Origin: Amycolatopsis sp. NBC_01480
GTDB lineage: Bacteria > Actinomycetota > Actinomycetes > Mycobacteriales > Pseudonocardiaceae
Length of the DNA: 64,000 nt
NCBI RefSeq assembly: GCF_036227205.1
Contig: NZ_CP109442.1
Span: forward strand, 3,100,001 to 3,164,000
Direction of reading: 5' to 3'
The position numbers and the translations under genes are program-made. The notes below the pieces were generated by a model that saw only the letters and a list, made by a program, of their open reading frames with translations, was not told the origin of the DNA and made no database searches. Every line of letters begins with the position of its first letter. Positions within the stretch are counted from its first letter, which is position 1. This document shows positions 28,619-36,837 of this stretch, one piece after another.

Positions 28619-29443
28619 AATCGTCCCGTCCAGGTGCGGCTTGGGCTTGCGCGCATTCCACAGCTCGAACGCCCAGCCGTCGTCCGTCGGCCAAGTAGTG
28701 AAAGCCGCCTTCGCGGGCAGCAGCACGGGCTGCTTGAACCGCACGTCGATGGTGAACGCCGACGGCAGCCGCCCCTCGAACGCCGCCAGCGCGTGCGCCT
28801 TCGTCCACATGCCGTGGGCGATCGCCGCGGGGAAGCCGAACAGGCGCGCGCTCAGCGGGTGCAGGTGGATCGGGTTGCGGTCGCCGGAGACCTCGGCGTA
28901 ACGACGGCCGATGTCACCCGGGATCGCCCAGATCGCGTTGGGCGTCGGCGGCGCGAGCTGCTCACGCGGCCCCGACGGGCCCGAGCCGCCGCCCCGGCGC
29001 AGATAAGTCGACACGTCCGTCCACACCGTCTCGGCGCCGACGGAAACCTCGCTGATCACGTCGAACTGGCGCCCCTTCTCGTGCGGACGCAGGTTTTCCG
29101 CGCGCACGCGCACGGCGAACACCTCGCCGAGCCGCAACGGCCGGCGCTGCGTGATCCGGTTGGCCACGTGCACCATGCCGAGCAACGGGAACGGGAACCC
29201 CGGCTCGGTCATCAGCGCCATCTGCAACGGGAACGCGAGCAGGTGCGGGTACGTCGCCGGCAGCTCGTCGCCGAAGCGGAAGCCGCAGACCTGGTTGTAC
29301 GCGGCCACGTGCGCCGGGTCGACGACCACGCCGGAGCGCACCAGCTCGAGGTCCGGCAGCGTCGAGCCGCCGCCGCGGCGCAGCAGCGCCTTCGGGTACA
29401 GCGTCGCCAGGCTGGGCGAGCTGCTGAGTTCACGCACGGCCAC
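28607..29443 (-). CDS. htdX: MaoC-like (R)-hydratase/dehydratase, HtdX-like
   Basis: A 278-residue double-hotdog protein. The hydratase-2 motif YAEVSGDRNPIHLHPLSARL, with catalytic Asp and His, lies near residue 190 and is followed by FPAAIAHGMW. It should hydrate trans-2-enoyl thioesters or dehydrate 3-hydroxyacyl thioesters. It starts (GTG 29443) 3 bp after the fabG4-like stop, so the two form an operon and could catalyse consecutive steps on 3-oxoacyl and 3-hydroxyacyl intermediates. The symbol is by synteny and similarity to the mycobacterial gene. Confidence 0.82.
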   Translation of the reverse strand: MAVRELSSSPSLATLYPKALLRRGGGSTLPDLELVRSGVVVDPAHVAAYNQVCGFRFGDELPATYPHLLAFPLQMALMTEPGFPFPLLGMVHVANRITQRRPLRLGEVFAVRVRAENLRPHEKGRQFDVISEVSVGAETVWTDVSTYLRRGGGSGPSGPREQLAPPTPNAIWAIPGDIGRRYAEVSGDRNPIHLHPLSARLFGFPAAIAHGMWTKAHALAAFEGRLPSAFTIDVRFKQPVLLPAKAAFTTWPTDDGWAFELWNARKPKPHLDGTISAL

Positions 29444-29446
29444 GGT

Positions 29447-30781
29447 TCACGCCCCCAGCAGGGCCTGGCCGCAGACGCGGACCACGTTGCCGTTGACCGC
29501 CGCCGACGCCGGATTCGCATACCAGGCAATGGTTTCCGCGACGTCCACCGGCAGCCCGCCCTGGCCGAGGCTGGACAGCCGCCGCCCGGCCTCGCGGATG
29601 AACAGCGGCACGGCGGCCGTCATCTTGGTCTCGATGAACCCCGGCGCGACGGCGTTGATCGTGCCGCCGTACTCCGCGAGCTGCGGCGCGCCGACGTTCA
29701 CCATGCCGATCACACCCGCCTTCGACGTCGCGTAGTTCGTCTGGCCGACGTTGCCGGCGATGCCCGCGATGGACGAGACGCCGATGATCCGGCCGTTGGC
29801 CTTCAACACCTTGTCCGCGAGCAGCTTGTCGTTGACCGCGAGCTGCGCGGCGAGGTTCACGGTGAGCACGGCGTCCCAGCCGGATTCGGCCATGTTGCCG
29901 AGCGTCTTGTCCCGCGTGATGCCCGCGTTGTGCACGACGACGTCGACGCCGTCGTGTCGGCTGGAGAGGTACTCGGCGAGCTTGGCCGGCGCGTCGGCCG
30001 CGGTGATGTCGAGCTGCAGGGCCGAGCCGCCGATCCGGTTGGCCACCTTGGACAGGTCCGCGCCCTGCGCCGGGATGTCGAGGGCGACGACGTGCGCGCC
30101 GTCGCGGGCCAGCGTCTCGGCGATCGCCTCGCCGATGCCGCGGGAGGCGCCCGTGACCAGCGCGACCTTGCCTTCGAGCGGCTTCTCCCAGTTCGACGGC
30201 GCCTCGGCGGCCACCGCGTGCGTGCCGACCCGGATTACCTGCGCGTCCACGAAGGCGGACTTCGCGGATAGCAGGAAGCGAAGCGTCGACTCGCTCGCTT
30301 CTTCGGCGCCTTCGGCGACGTACACGAGCTGCGCGGTCGCGCCGCGCTTCAGCTCCTTGCCGACCGAGCGCACGAAACCTTCCAACGCCCGCTGCGCGAT
30401 CCGCTCCCGGCCCTCGGCCAGCTCCGGCGGCGTGCCGAGCACGACCACACGCCCGGACGCGCCGACCTTGCGGATCACCGGGTGGAAGAAGCGGTAGACC
30501 TCACGCAGCTCGGCCGGGTCCTTGACGCCGGTGGCATCGAAGACCAGCGCCGCGTGCCGCTCGACGGGCGCGGTGACCACCTCGATGCCGGCGCCGGCGA
30601 GTTGGCTCTTAAGGGTTTTCTCCAGCCGTCCGCCGGGCGCCGCGCCGACGAGTGCGGGACCCTCGAGGGCGAGCTGACCAGGCCAGTACCGGCGGAGGGT
30701 GGCCGGGCTGGGCAGGCCGAGCTTCGGCACCACGAACTTCCCCAGCGGGGTTTTCGTGAACTGCTGGTACCTGTCAGCCAT
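29447..30781 (-). CDS. fabG4: High-molecular-weight 3-oxoacyl-ACP/CoA reductase, FabG4-like
   Basis: A 444-residue reductase with an N-terminal flavodoxin-like domain (about 1-200) and a C-terminal short-chain dehydrogenase domain. The latter has the cofactor motif TGASRGIG (near 210), NAGI and the catalytic Tyr-Lys of NYATSK. This two-domain form matches mycobacterial FabG4 rather than the short housekeeping FabG. It should reduce 3-oxoacyl thioesters with NAD(P)H. ATG 30781. The 95-bp gap to the divergent thiolase contains a perfect operator. Confidence 0.88.
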   Translation of the reverse strand: MADRYQQFTKTPLGKFVVPKLGLPSPATLRRYWPGQLALEGPALVGAAPGGRLEKTLKSQLAGAGIEVVTAPVERHAALVFDATGVKDPAELREVYRFFHPVIRKVGASGRVVVLGTPPELAEGRERIAQRALEGFVRSVGKELKRGATAQLVYVAEGAEEASESTLRFLLSAKSAFVDAQVIRVGTHAVAAEAPSNWEKPLEGKVALVTGASRGIGEAIAETLARDGAHVVALDIPAQGADLSKVANRIGGSALQLDITAADAPAKLAEYLSSRHDGVDVVVHNAGITRDKTLGNMAESGWDAVLTVNLAAQLAVNDKLLADKVLKANGRIIGVSSIAGIAGNVGQTNYATSKAGVIGMVNVGAPQLAEYGGTINAVAPGFIETKMTAAVPLFIREAGRRLSSLGQGGLPVDVAETIAWYANPASAAVNGNVVRVCGQALLGA

Positions 30782-30818
30782 CGAATGCCTCCCGTGCCGT
30801 CTGCGTCACGTCGCAGTC

Positions 30819-30840
30819 TAACCTACTGGCTAGTAGGTTA
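30819..30840. promoter_or_regulatory. Perfect palindromic operator between fabG4 and fadA2
   Basis: Arms TAACCTACT (30819-30827) and AGTAGGTTA (30832-30840) flank GGCT. It is centred in the divergent promoter region and matches the weaker repeat before the tetR gene at 27854, so one TetR repressor probably controls both directions. Confidence 0.75.
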
Positions 30841-30876
30841 CAGTGTGAGAGGGACGACTTGAGAGAGGTGGACGTC

Positions 30877-32166
30877 ATGGCGACCAGAAAAACCGCCGCG
30901 GTGCGCAGGGTCGCGATCGTCGGCGGGAACCGGATTCCCTTCGCGAGGTCGAACGGCCCGTACGCGAAGGCGTCGAACCAGGACATGTTCACCGCCGCGC
31001 TCGACGGCCTGGTCAGCCGCTTCTCCCTGCAGGGCGAGCAGATCGGCGAGGTCGCCGCCGGCGCCGTGCTCAAGCACTCGAAGGATTTCAACCTGGCCCG
31101 CGAAAGCGTGCTGGGCAGCCGCCTCTCGCCCGCGACGCCCGCGTCCGACGTGCAGATGGCGTGCGGCACCGGGCTGCAGGCCGTGATCACCGTGGCGCAC
31201 AAGATCGCGCTCGGCGAGATCGACTCGGCGATCGCGGGCGGCGTCGACACCACCAGCGACGCGCCGCTGGCCGTGAACGACGACCTGCGCAAGGTCCTCG
31301 TGCAGTTCAACGCCGCGAAGACGCTGGGCGACCGGCTCAAGCTCGTCGCGAAACTGCGGCCGGGCCACATCGTGCCGGAGATCCCGCGCAACGCCGAGCC
31401 GCGCACCGGCCTTTCGATGGGCGAGCACGCGGCGCTGACCGCGAAGGTCTGGGAGGTCACGCGCGAGGCGCAGGACGAGCTCGCGGCGGCCAGCCACCAG
31501 CACCTCGCGGCGGCTTACGACCGGGGCTTCTTCGACGACCTGGTCACGCCGTTCCTCAAGCTCTCGCGTGACCAGAACCTGCGGCCGGAGTCCAGCGTCG
31601 AGAAGCTGGCGAAGCTCAAGCCGGTGTACGGCGGCCCGGACGGCACCATGACGGCGGGCAACTCGACGCCGCTCACCGACGGCGCGTCGACCGTCCTGCT
31701 CGCGACCGACGAGTGGGCGAAGGCGCACAAGCTGCCGGTGCTGGCGTACCTGACGTTCACGCAGACCGCGGCCGTCGACTACGTGCACGGTGACGAGGGG
31801 CTGCTGATGGCGCCCGCGTACGCCGTGCCCCGAATGCTCGCGCGAGCGGGACTTTCGTTGCAGGACTTCGACTTCTACGAGATCCACGAGGCGTTCGCCT
31901 CACAGGTGCTCGCCACGCTCAAGGCGTGGGAGGACCCGGCGTTCGCCAAGGAGAAGCTCGGCCTGGACGAGCCGCTCGGCTCGATCGACCGGAGCAAGCT
32001 GAACGTCAACGGCTCGTCGCTGGCCGCGGGGCACCCGTTCGCCGCGACCGGCGGCCGGATCGTCGCCACACTGGCGAAGCTGCTGGACGAGAAGGGCTCG
32101 GGCCGCGGCCTGATCTCGATCTGCGCGGCCGGCGGCCAGGGCGTCACCGCGATCCTGGAAAAGTAA
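30877..32166 (+). CDS. fadA2: Acetyl-CoA acetyltransferase (thiolase), FadA2-like
   Basis: A 429-residue thiolase. The nucleophilic Cys is in QMACGTGLQ (near 95), the catalytic His in YEIHEAFAS (near 340), the NVNGSS-LAAGHPFAATGG segment follows, and the second Cys is in SICAAGGQG near the C-terminus. It should cleave 3-oxoacyl-CoA or condense acetyl-CoA units. ATG 30877 is chosen because GAGAGAGGTGG lies upstream; an in-frame TTG at 30859 is weaker. Divergent from fabG4 with a shared operator. A strong terminator follows. Confidence 0.88.
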   Translation: MATRKTAAVRRVAIVGGNRIPFARSNGPYAKASNQDMFTAALDGLVSRFSLQGEQIGEVAAGAVLKHSKDFNLARESVLGSRLSPATPASDVQMACGTGLQAVITVAHKIALGEIDSAIAGGVDTTSDAPLAVNDDLRKVLVQFNAAKTLGDRLKLVAKLRPGHIVPEIPRNAEPRTGLSMGEHAALTAKVWEVTREAQDELAAASHQHLAAAYDRGFFDDLVTPFLKLSRDQNLRPESSVEKLAKLKPVYGGPDGTMTAGNSTPLTDGASTVLLATDEWAKAHKLPVLAYLTFTQTAAVDYVHGDEGLLMAPAYAVPRMLARAGLSLQDFDFYEIHEAFASQVLATLKAWEDPAFAKEKLGLDEPLGSIDRSKLNVNGSSLAAGHPFAATGGRIVATLAKLLDEKGSGRGLISICAAGGQGVTAILEK

Positions 32167-32178
32167 GCCACCGCACGA

Positions 32179-32216
32179 AAAACGGGCCGCACTCACGCTG
32201 GGGTGCGGCCCGTTTT
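32179..32216. terminator. Bidirectional terminator between fadA2 and the DoxX-like gene
   Basis: A perfect 14-bp stem (AAAACGGGCCGCAC / GTGCGGCCCGTTTT) with a 10-base loop, ending in TTTT on both strands. It lies between two convergent genes. Confidence 0.9.
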
Positions 32217-32222
32217 CGCGGG

Positions 32223-32762
32223 TCAGTGGGTGAGCGCCTTCTCGGCCTTCTTGCTCAGCTTGTCGGCGCGCTTGCTCGCCTTCTTGCCCAGCTTGTCCGC
32301 GCCCTGGCCGGCCTTCTTGGCGGCCCGGCGGGCGCGCCAGCCCAGCGACGGCTTGCCCGCGGTGTCGCCGGCGGCGAGCAGCAGCCCGCCGGCCAGGCTC
32401 GCGTTCTTGAGGAACTGCACCTGCTGCGCCTGCTTCTCGGCGGGCTCCTTGCTCTCCCAGAACCGGTGCGCGGCCAGCGTGGTCGGCAGCAGCGTGCCCA
32501 GCAGCGCCAGCGACGCGAGCCGCGGCGCCTTGCCCGAAGCCAGCGCGAGGCCCGCGCCGATCTTCACCACCGCGTCGATGCGGACGAGCGTCGCCGGGTC
32601 GCGCGGCACCTGCTCCGGCACCAGGCCCTCGACCTTGTCGAACACGTCAGTGAGGAAGGGTTCAACCGCCTTCGCGTGCCCCTGCGTGTCACGGAGCATG
32701 CCGATACCGCCGTAGATGAAGATCGACGCGAGCAGTGGACGGGCCACCCGACGCAGTATCAC
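32223..32762 (-). CDS. DoxX-like membrane protein
   Basis: A 179-residue protein with a DoxX-style membrane core: LLASIFIYGGIGMLRD near the N-terminus, then VVKIGAGLALASG and LASLALLGTLLPTTLAAHRFWE. The C-terminal 40 residues are a Lys/Ala-rich charged tail (KKASKRADKLSKKAEKAL). GTG 32762 is chosen because AGGAAAGG lies 8 bp upstream; a longer frame would start without any signal. Role unknown; DoxX proteins are small membrane proteins linked to redox processes in some species. Confidence 0.7.
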   Translation of the reverse strand: MILRRVARPLLASIFIYGGIGMLRDTQGHAKAVEPFLTDVFDKVEGLVPEQVPRDPATLVRIDAVVKIGAGLALASGKAPRLASLALLGTLLPTTLAAHRFWESKEPAEKQAQQVQFLKNASLAGGLLLAAGDTAGKPSLGWRARRAAKKAGQGADKLGKKASKRADKLSKKAEKALTH

Positions 32763-33103
32763 GGTCGTCGCCTTTCCTGGGATGTCGGCTGTGTGCTGGT
32801 CAAACTTACGCCTGGGTTTCCCCGTGGGCCCGCCGCCGAACCGCGCTAGCGGCGCATACGTGAATATCGCGTTTTTCCTAGATTCCCTCAGATGACGGTA
32901 GGCGGGAACCCGGGCGGCCGCGCCTTCGTCGGAGAGGTCGCTGGGGGTAGGGATGGACGGGGCTGCAGACCCGGCCATCCCTCGTGACCAGCCACGGGAG
33001 CACCCTGCCCGGCGGAAGCCCTCGACCGGGTGGCCGGCGACACGCCCTAGCGATGTATGGCCGAATATCGGCCCCGTCCTAGATACGTCGATACGGTGGC
33101 AGA
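32763..33103. other. Intergenic region with CTAG cluster upstream of the AAA ATPase
   Basis: 341 bp without a supported gene. CTAG tetranucleotides, otherwise scarce in this GC-rich sequence, occur at 32846, 32878, 33047 and 33079. A short palindrome GGCCGA-ATA-TCGGCC spans 33059-33073. A TACGGT (33092-33097) lies 6 bp before the GTG of the next gene and may be the -10 of a leaderless promoter. Confidence 0.5.
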
Positions 33104-34294
33104 GTGGACCCCATCCGCAATCCCTTCGCCCCCGGCGCCGGACAGCGGCCGCCGGAGCTGGCGGGGCGGGAGCGCGAGCTCAAGGCCTTCGAGGTGGTGC
33201 TCGAGCGGGTGGCCCGCGGCCGTCCCGAGCGCAGCCTGGTGCTGACCGGGCTGCGGGGCGTCGGCAAGACGGTGCTGCTGGGGGAGCTGCGGTCGATGGC
33301 CGTCCGGCACGGGTGGGGCGCCGGGAAGATCGAGGCGCGGCCGGACGCCGAGCTGCGGCGGCCGCTGTCCGCCGCGCTGCACCGCGCCATCCGGGACCTC
33401 GCCGTGCGGCACCGCGCGCCGGACCGGGTCGAAGAGGTGCTGGGCGTGCTCAAGGCGTTCGCGCTGCGGGCCAACAAGTCGGACGCCAAGCTGCGCGACC
33501 GCTGGCAGCCCGGCATCGACGTGCCCGCCGCGCAGGGCCGCGCGGACTCCGGCGACATCGAGATCGACCTGGTCGAGCTGTTCACCGACGTCGCGGACCT
33601 GGCCGCGGACGTCGGGACCGGAGTGGCGCTGCTGATCGACGAGATCCAGGACCTGCAGCCGGACGACGTCTCGGCGCTGTGCGCGGCGTGCCACGAGCTG
33701 TCGCAGTCCGGGGCGCCGCTGGTGGTCGTCGGGGCGGGGCTGCCGCACGTGCCGGCGGTGCTGTCCGCGTCCAAGTCGTACTCCGAGCGGCTCTTCCGCT
33801 ACGCCCGGATCGACCGGCTCGAGCGCGAGGACGCCGACCTCGCCGTGATGGCGCCGATCGAACGCGAAGACGCCGGGATCGAGCCGGAAGCCCTCGACGC
33901 GCTGTTCGACGCGTCGGGCGGTTACCCCTACTTCATCCAGGCCTACGGCAAGGCCGCCTGGGACGCCGCGCCCGCGGACCCGATCACGGTCAAGGACGTG
34001 CAGGTCGCCGCGCCGGAAGCGGAGGCCGAGCTGGCCGTGGGGTTCTTCGGCTCGCGGTACGAGCGCGCGACCCCGGCCGAACGCGAGTACCTGATCGCGA
34101 TGGCCGAGCTGACCCAGGGCCGCGACGAGCCCGCCGGCACCGCCGACGTGGCCGTTTACCTGGGGCGCAAGCCTTCCTCGCTGTCGCCGGCTCGCGACAA
34201 CCTGATGAAGAAGGGTCTGGTCTTCTCCGCGGAGCGCGGCCAGATCGCCTTCACCGTGCCGCACTTCGGCCACTACCTGCTCGGGCGCGACTGA
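33104..34294 (+). CDS. AAA ATPase domain protein (ORC/Cdc6-like fold)
   Basis: A 396-residue ATPase. Walker A is TGLRGVGKTVLL (near residue 48), Walker B is ALLIDEIQDLQ (near 182), and a sensor-like VVVGAGLPHVP follows (near 210). The C-terminus reads like a winged helix (DVAVYLGRKPSSLSPARDNLMKKG, near 345). This is the organisation of single-gene AAA/archaeal ATPase-like regulators. GTG 33104 sits 6 bp after a TACGGT box, so translation is probably leaderless. It stands alone between two CTAG-rich spacers. Function unknown; it could act on DNA or in signalling. Confidence 0.7.
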   Translation: MDPIRNPFAPGAGQRPPELAGRERELKAFEVVLERVARGRPERSLVLTGLRGVGKTVLLGELRSMAVRHGWGAGKIEARPDAELRRPLSAALHRAIRDLAVRHRAPDRVEEVLGVLKAFALRANKSDAKLRDRWQPGIDVPAAQGRADSGDIEIDLVELFTDVADLAADVGTGVALLIDEIQDLQPDDVSALCAACHELSQSGAPLVVVGAGLPHVPAVLSASKSYSERLFRYARIDRLEREDADLAVMAPIEREDAGIEPEALDALFDASGGYPYFIQAYGKAAWDAAPADPITVKDVQVAAPEAEAELAVGFFGSRYERATPAEREYLIAMAELTQGRDEPAGTADVAVYLGRKPSSLSPARDNLMKKGLVFSAERGQIAFTVPHFGHYLLGRD

Positions 34295-34577
34295 GCGCTC
34301 CGCCGCCCCTCGATAGCACTCGCTACCGCGCACTGCCCTCTAGAACTCACTACCGTTCTATGACGCCGCCTAGATGTTTATAGCGATTTTGCTAGATAGC
34401 CCTAGGCAGTGCTAGCGCGTTAGCCGCGAGTGATCGGCGACACGGAATCTGTCCGGCCGTCACCCATTCGCCACCGTTGATTCATCGGCGAGTGCGCCGC
34501 ATCACCGATGATTCGTTGGCGATCTTGTGAAAAAAGGTGCATACTTAAGGCACAACAACCGAAGACCTCCTAAGGGG
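34295..34577. other. AT-richer intergenic region with a dense CTAG cluster
   Basis: CTAG occurs at 34340, 34370, 34392, 34402 and 34412, the last three exactly 10 bp apart. The rest holds the promoter of the small gene that follows: a TTGGCG (34516) and a CATACT (34540) 18 bp apart. No coding sequence is supported here. Confidence 0.5.
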
Positions 34578-34589
34578 ATGCAGAAACCA

Positions 34590-34739
34590 ATGAGCAACAT
34601 CGCCGCCAAGCTCCGTGCCCGCCGCGCCGAGGTTCGTACTCGCCGGGCGCTGAACCGGGCGATCGACACCGCGGCCACCTCTACGGTGCGCCAGGAGCTC
34701 ATCGCCCTCGCCCAGGCTCGTCAGCCGTTCATGCGCTGA
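34590..34739 (+). CDS. Small basic protein of unknown function (49 aa)
   Basis: A 49-residue, Arg/Ala-rich helical protein (starts MSNIAAKLRARRAEVRTRRA). ATG 34590 is preferred; ATG 34578 in the same frame would add four residues (MQKP). AGGGG at 34573-34577 can serve the later ATG but is too close to the earlier one. It has its own promoter-like upstream region and is followed by a strong terminator-like hairpin, which suggests a single-gene transcript. I do not recognise the family. Confidence 0.55.
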   Translation: MSNIAAKLRARRAEVRTRRALNRAIDTAATSTVRQELIALAQARQPFMR

Positions 34740-34838
34740 CCGAGCACACCCAGTTGGTGTGTCACCCACGTAGGTGACCTACACCACAGAGTGCTGTGGG
34801 TGTAACGCCGCGCTGAGTAGCGCCGATACCCACTACGA

Positions 34839-34884
34839 CCCCGTGATGCTGGCGGACCCCCGACCTGGCAGCATCACGGGGTTT
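34839..34884 (+). terminator. Terminator after the small basic protein gene
   Basis: A perfect 13-bp stem (CCCCGTGATGCTG / CAGCATCACGGGG) with a 17-base loop followed by TTT. A second dyad, GTCACC-CACGTA-GGTGAC, lies upstream at 34761-34778. Confidence 0.8.
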
Positions 34885-34984
34885 CCACATGTCCGGGCCC
34901 TGTTGCCCACTCCCCGAAAACCCTTGCGGCAAACGGCCTATCGCGCGATGCTTGACCGAGTCAACGAATCCGTTGAGGTGGTCA

Positions 34985-35914
34985 ATGAACAACTCGCGCC
35001 TGACCGACCGCGTCGACACGGTGCGCGCGTTCAACCGGCTGTACACCGGCGTGATCGGCATCCTCGACGAGGGGCCGGCCGACGCCGAGTACTCGCTGAG
35101 TGAAGCCCGGGTGCTGTTCGAACTGGCCCAACAGGACCAGCTTCACGTCAGCGACCTGCGCAAACGCCTTGATCTCGACGCCGGTTACGCCAGCCGCCTG
35201 CTCGCCCGGCTCGAGGGCCGCGGCCTGCTCGTGCGCGAGCGGAGCGGCACCGACGCCCGTCGCCAGCTCGTTTTCCTCACCGACGAGGGCCGGACCGCGT
35301 TCGCCGATCTCAACGACCGGTCGACGCGGCAGATCGGCGGCCTGCTCGAGCGGTTCCCGGACGAGGACCAGCGCCGGCTGCTCGGCGCGATGAAGACCAT
35401 CACGGCCCTGGTCGACGAGCGGGAGCCAGATCACACGATCGTGTTACGCGCCCTACGTCCGGGTGACCTTGGCTGGGTCGTGCACCGGCACGGCACCCTG
35501 TACGCGCGCGAGTACGGCTGGGACGAGCGCTTCGAGACCATCGTCGCCCGCGTCGTCGCCGATTTCGCCGAGGGCCGCGGCAATCCGCGGCAGGCCGGCT
35601 GGATCGCCGAGCTGGACGGCGAACGCGTCGGCAGCATCTTCTGCATGCCGGGCCCCGACGAGCGAACGGCCAAGCTGCGGCTCCTCCTGCTGGAGCCGGC
35701 CGCGCGCGGCCGCGGCGTCGGCAAGCGGCTGGTGCGCGAGTGCATCGAGTTCGCCCGCGCGCACGGTTACGCGGCCATGGAGCTGTGGACGGTGTCCGTG
35801 CTCGACGCCGCCCGCGGCATCTACCAGCGCGCGGGGTTCGAGCTGGTCGGCGAGGAGCCGACGGACGACTTCGGGCCGACCGTGACGAGTCAGACCTGGC
35901 GGCTGGAGTTGTAG
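34985..35914 (+). CDS. MarR-type regulator fused to a GNAT acetyltransferase
   Basis: A 309-residue fusion. Residues about 1-145 form a MarR winged helix (LHVSDLRKRLDLDAGYASRL, RLEGRGLLVRERSGTDARRQ). Residues about 155-309 form a GNAT domain with the acetyl-CoA motif LLEPAARGRGVGKRLV and the ending GIYQRAGFELVGEE. Such fusions are common in actinobacteria and may sense the substrate they acetylate. ATG 34985 follows GAGGTGG. The stop directly abuts the ATG of the next gene, so they are co-transcribed. Confidence 0.88.
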   Translation: MNNSRLTDRVDTVRAFNRLYTGVIGILDEGPADAEYSLSEARVLFELAQQDQLHVSDLRKRLDLDAGYASRLLARLEGRGLLVRERSGTDARRQLVFLTDEGRTAFADLNDRSTRQIGGLLERFPDEDQRRLLGAMKTITALVDEREPDHTIVLRALRPGDLGWVVHRHGTLYAREYGWDERFETIVARVVADFAEGRGNPRQAGWIAELDGERVGSIFCMPGPDERTAKLRLLLLEPAARGRGVGKRLVRECIEFARAHGYAAMELWTVSVLDAARGIYQRAGFELVGEEPTDDFGPTVTSQTWRLEL

Positions 35915-36202
35915 ATGTTCGTTGTGTACTGCGCCGTCTGCGAGCGCCGCACGCTGCTGGGCGTCGACGAGGTCGACTGGGTCGAGAACCTGACCCGCGG
36001 CATGATCTCCGTGTCCGGCCGGTGCCCGCGGGGCCACGACGTGGTCGTGCTGACCGGCGACGCGTTCACCCCGCACGAGGACCCGCGGTACTTCGGCCCG
36101 GCGCCGCGGGTGTGGACGAAACCGGTGGCCCGGCTGCGCGGCTGGCTGCGCGGCCGGTTCGAGCTGAGCCGCGACCTGCCCGGGCCGTTCTACCGCTTCT
36201 GA
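35915..36202 (+). CDS. Small protein with possible zinc-binding cysteines (95 aa)
   Basis: A 95-residue protein with YCAVCERR near the N-terminus and GRCPRGHDVV near residue 35, spacing that could form a zinc ribbon. The rest is basic and Trp-rich (RLRGWLRGRFELSRD). It starts immediately after the MarR-GNAT stop. I do not know the family. Confidence 0.6.
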   Translation: MFVVYCAVCERRTLLGVDEVDWVENLTRGMISVSGRCPRGHDVVVLTGDAFTPHEDPRYFGPAPRVWTKPVARLRGWLRGRFELSRDLPGPFYRF

Positions 36203-36218
36203 GCTACCGCGTGCTGGC

Positions 36219-36794
36219 CTACCGCTTCTGCCGGCCCATCAGGTAGAACTCGGCGTTCGGCTTGAGCGCGGTCAGGTGCGCGAGCCGGTTGGACATCGCG
36301 AACAGCGCGGTGATGGCGCCGACGTCCCAAATCTCCTCCTCGGTCAGCCCGGCGTCCCGCGCCGCCTCGAGGTCGGGCTCGCCGAACAGCGCGGAGTCCT
36401 GCGCGAGCGCCAGCGCGAGGTCGACGATCGCGCGGCCGCGCTCGTCCAGCTCGACCTGCCACGGGTTGCTCGACACCCGGTCGGCCAGCTCGGGGTCCTT
36501 CGCGCGGATCCGCAGGATCGCCCCGTGCGCCACCACGCAGTACGTGCAGTGGTTGGCCCCGGACGTCGCGACGACCACCAGCTCGCGCTCGGCCTTGGTG
36601 AGTCCGCCCTCGCGTTCCATCAGCGCGTCGTGGTAGTCGAGGAACGCCCTCAGCTCGGCCGGCCGGTGGCCCAGGGCGCGGAAGATGTTGGGCGTGAACC
36701 CGGACTTCTCCGCGACGGCGCCCACTCGCTCGCGCAGGTCTGCTGGCAGGTCTTCGAGTTCCGTCACCGGGAACCGGCTCACCGCGTCGCTCAT
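36219..36794 (-). CDS. AhpD/carboxymuconolactone decarboxylase family peroxidase-related protein
   Basis: A 191-residue alkylhydroperoxidase-like protein with the redox motif HCTYCVVAHG (near residue 85) and the downstream WDVGAITALFAMSNRLAH region. The family catalyses thiol-dependent peroxide reduction. ATG 36794. It is convergent with the preceding gene and divergent from the pentapeptide-repeat gene. No linked peroxiredoxin is present, so its reductant is unknown. Confidence 0.85.
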   Translation of the reverse strand: MSDAVSRFPVTELEDLPADLRERVGAVAEKSGFTPNIFRALGHRPAELRAFLDYHDALMEREGGLTKAERELVVVATSGANHCTYCVVAHGAILRIRAKDPELADRVSSNPWQVELDERGRAIVDLALALAQDSALFGEPDLEAARDAGLTEEEIWDVGAITALFAMSNRLAHLTALKPNAEFYLMGRQKR

Positions 36795-36837
36795 GGCTCC
36801 ACGCTAACCCGTGCGTTCCGGCCCCGAGCCCGCCCCG

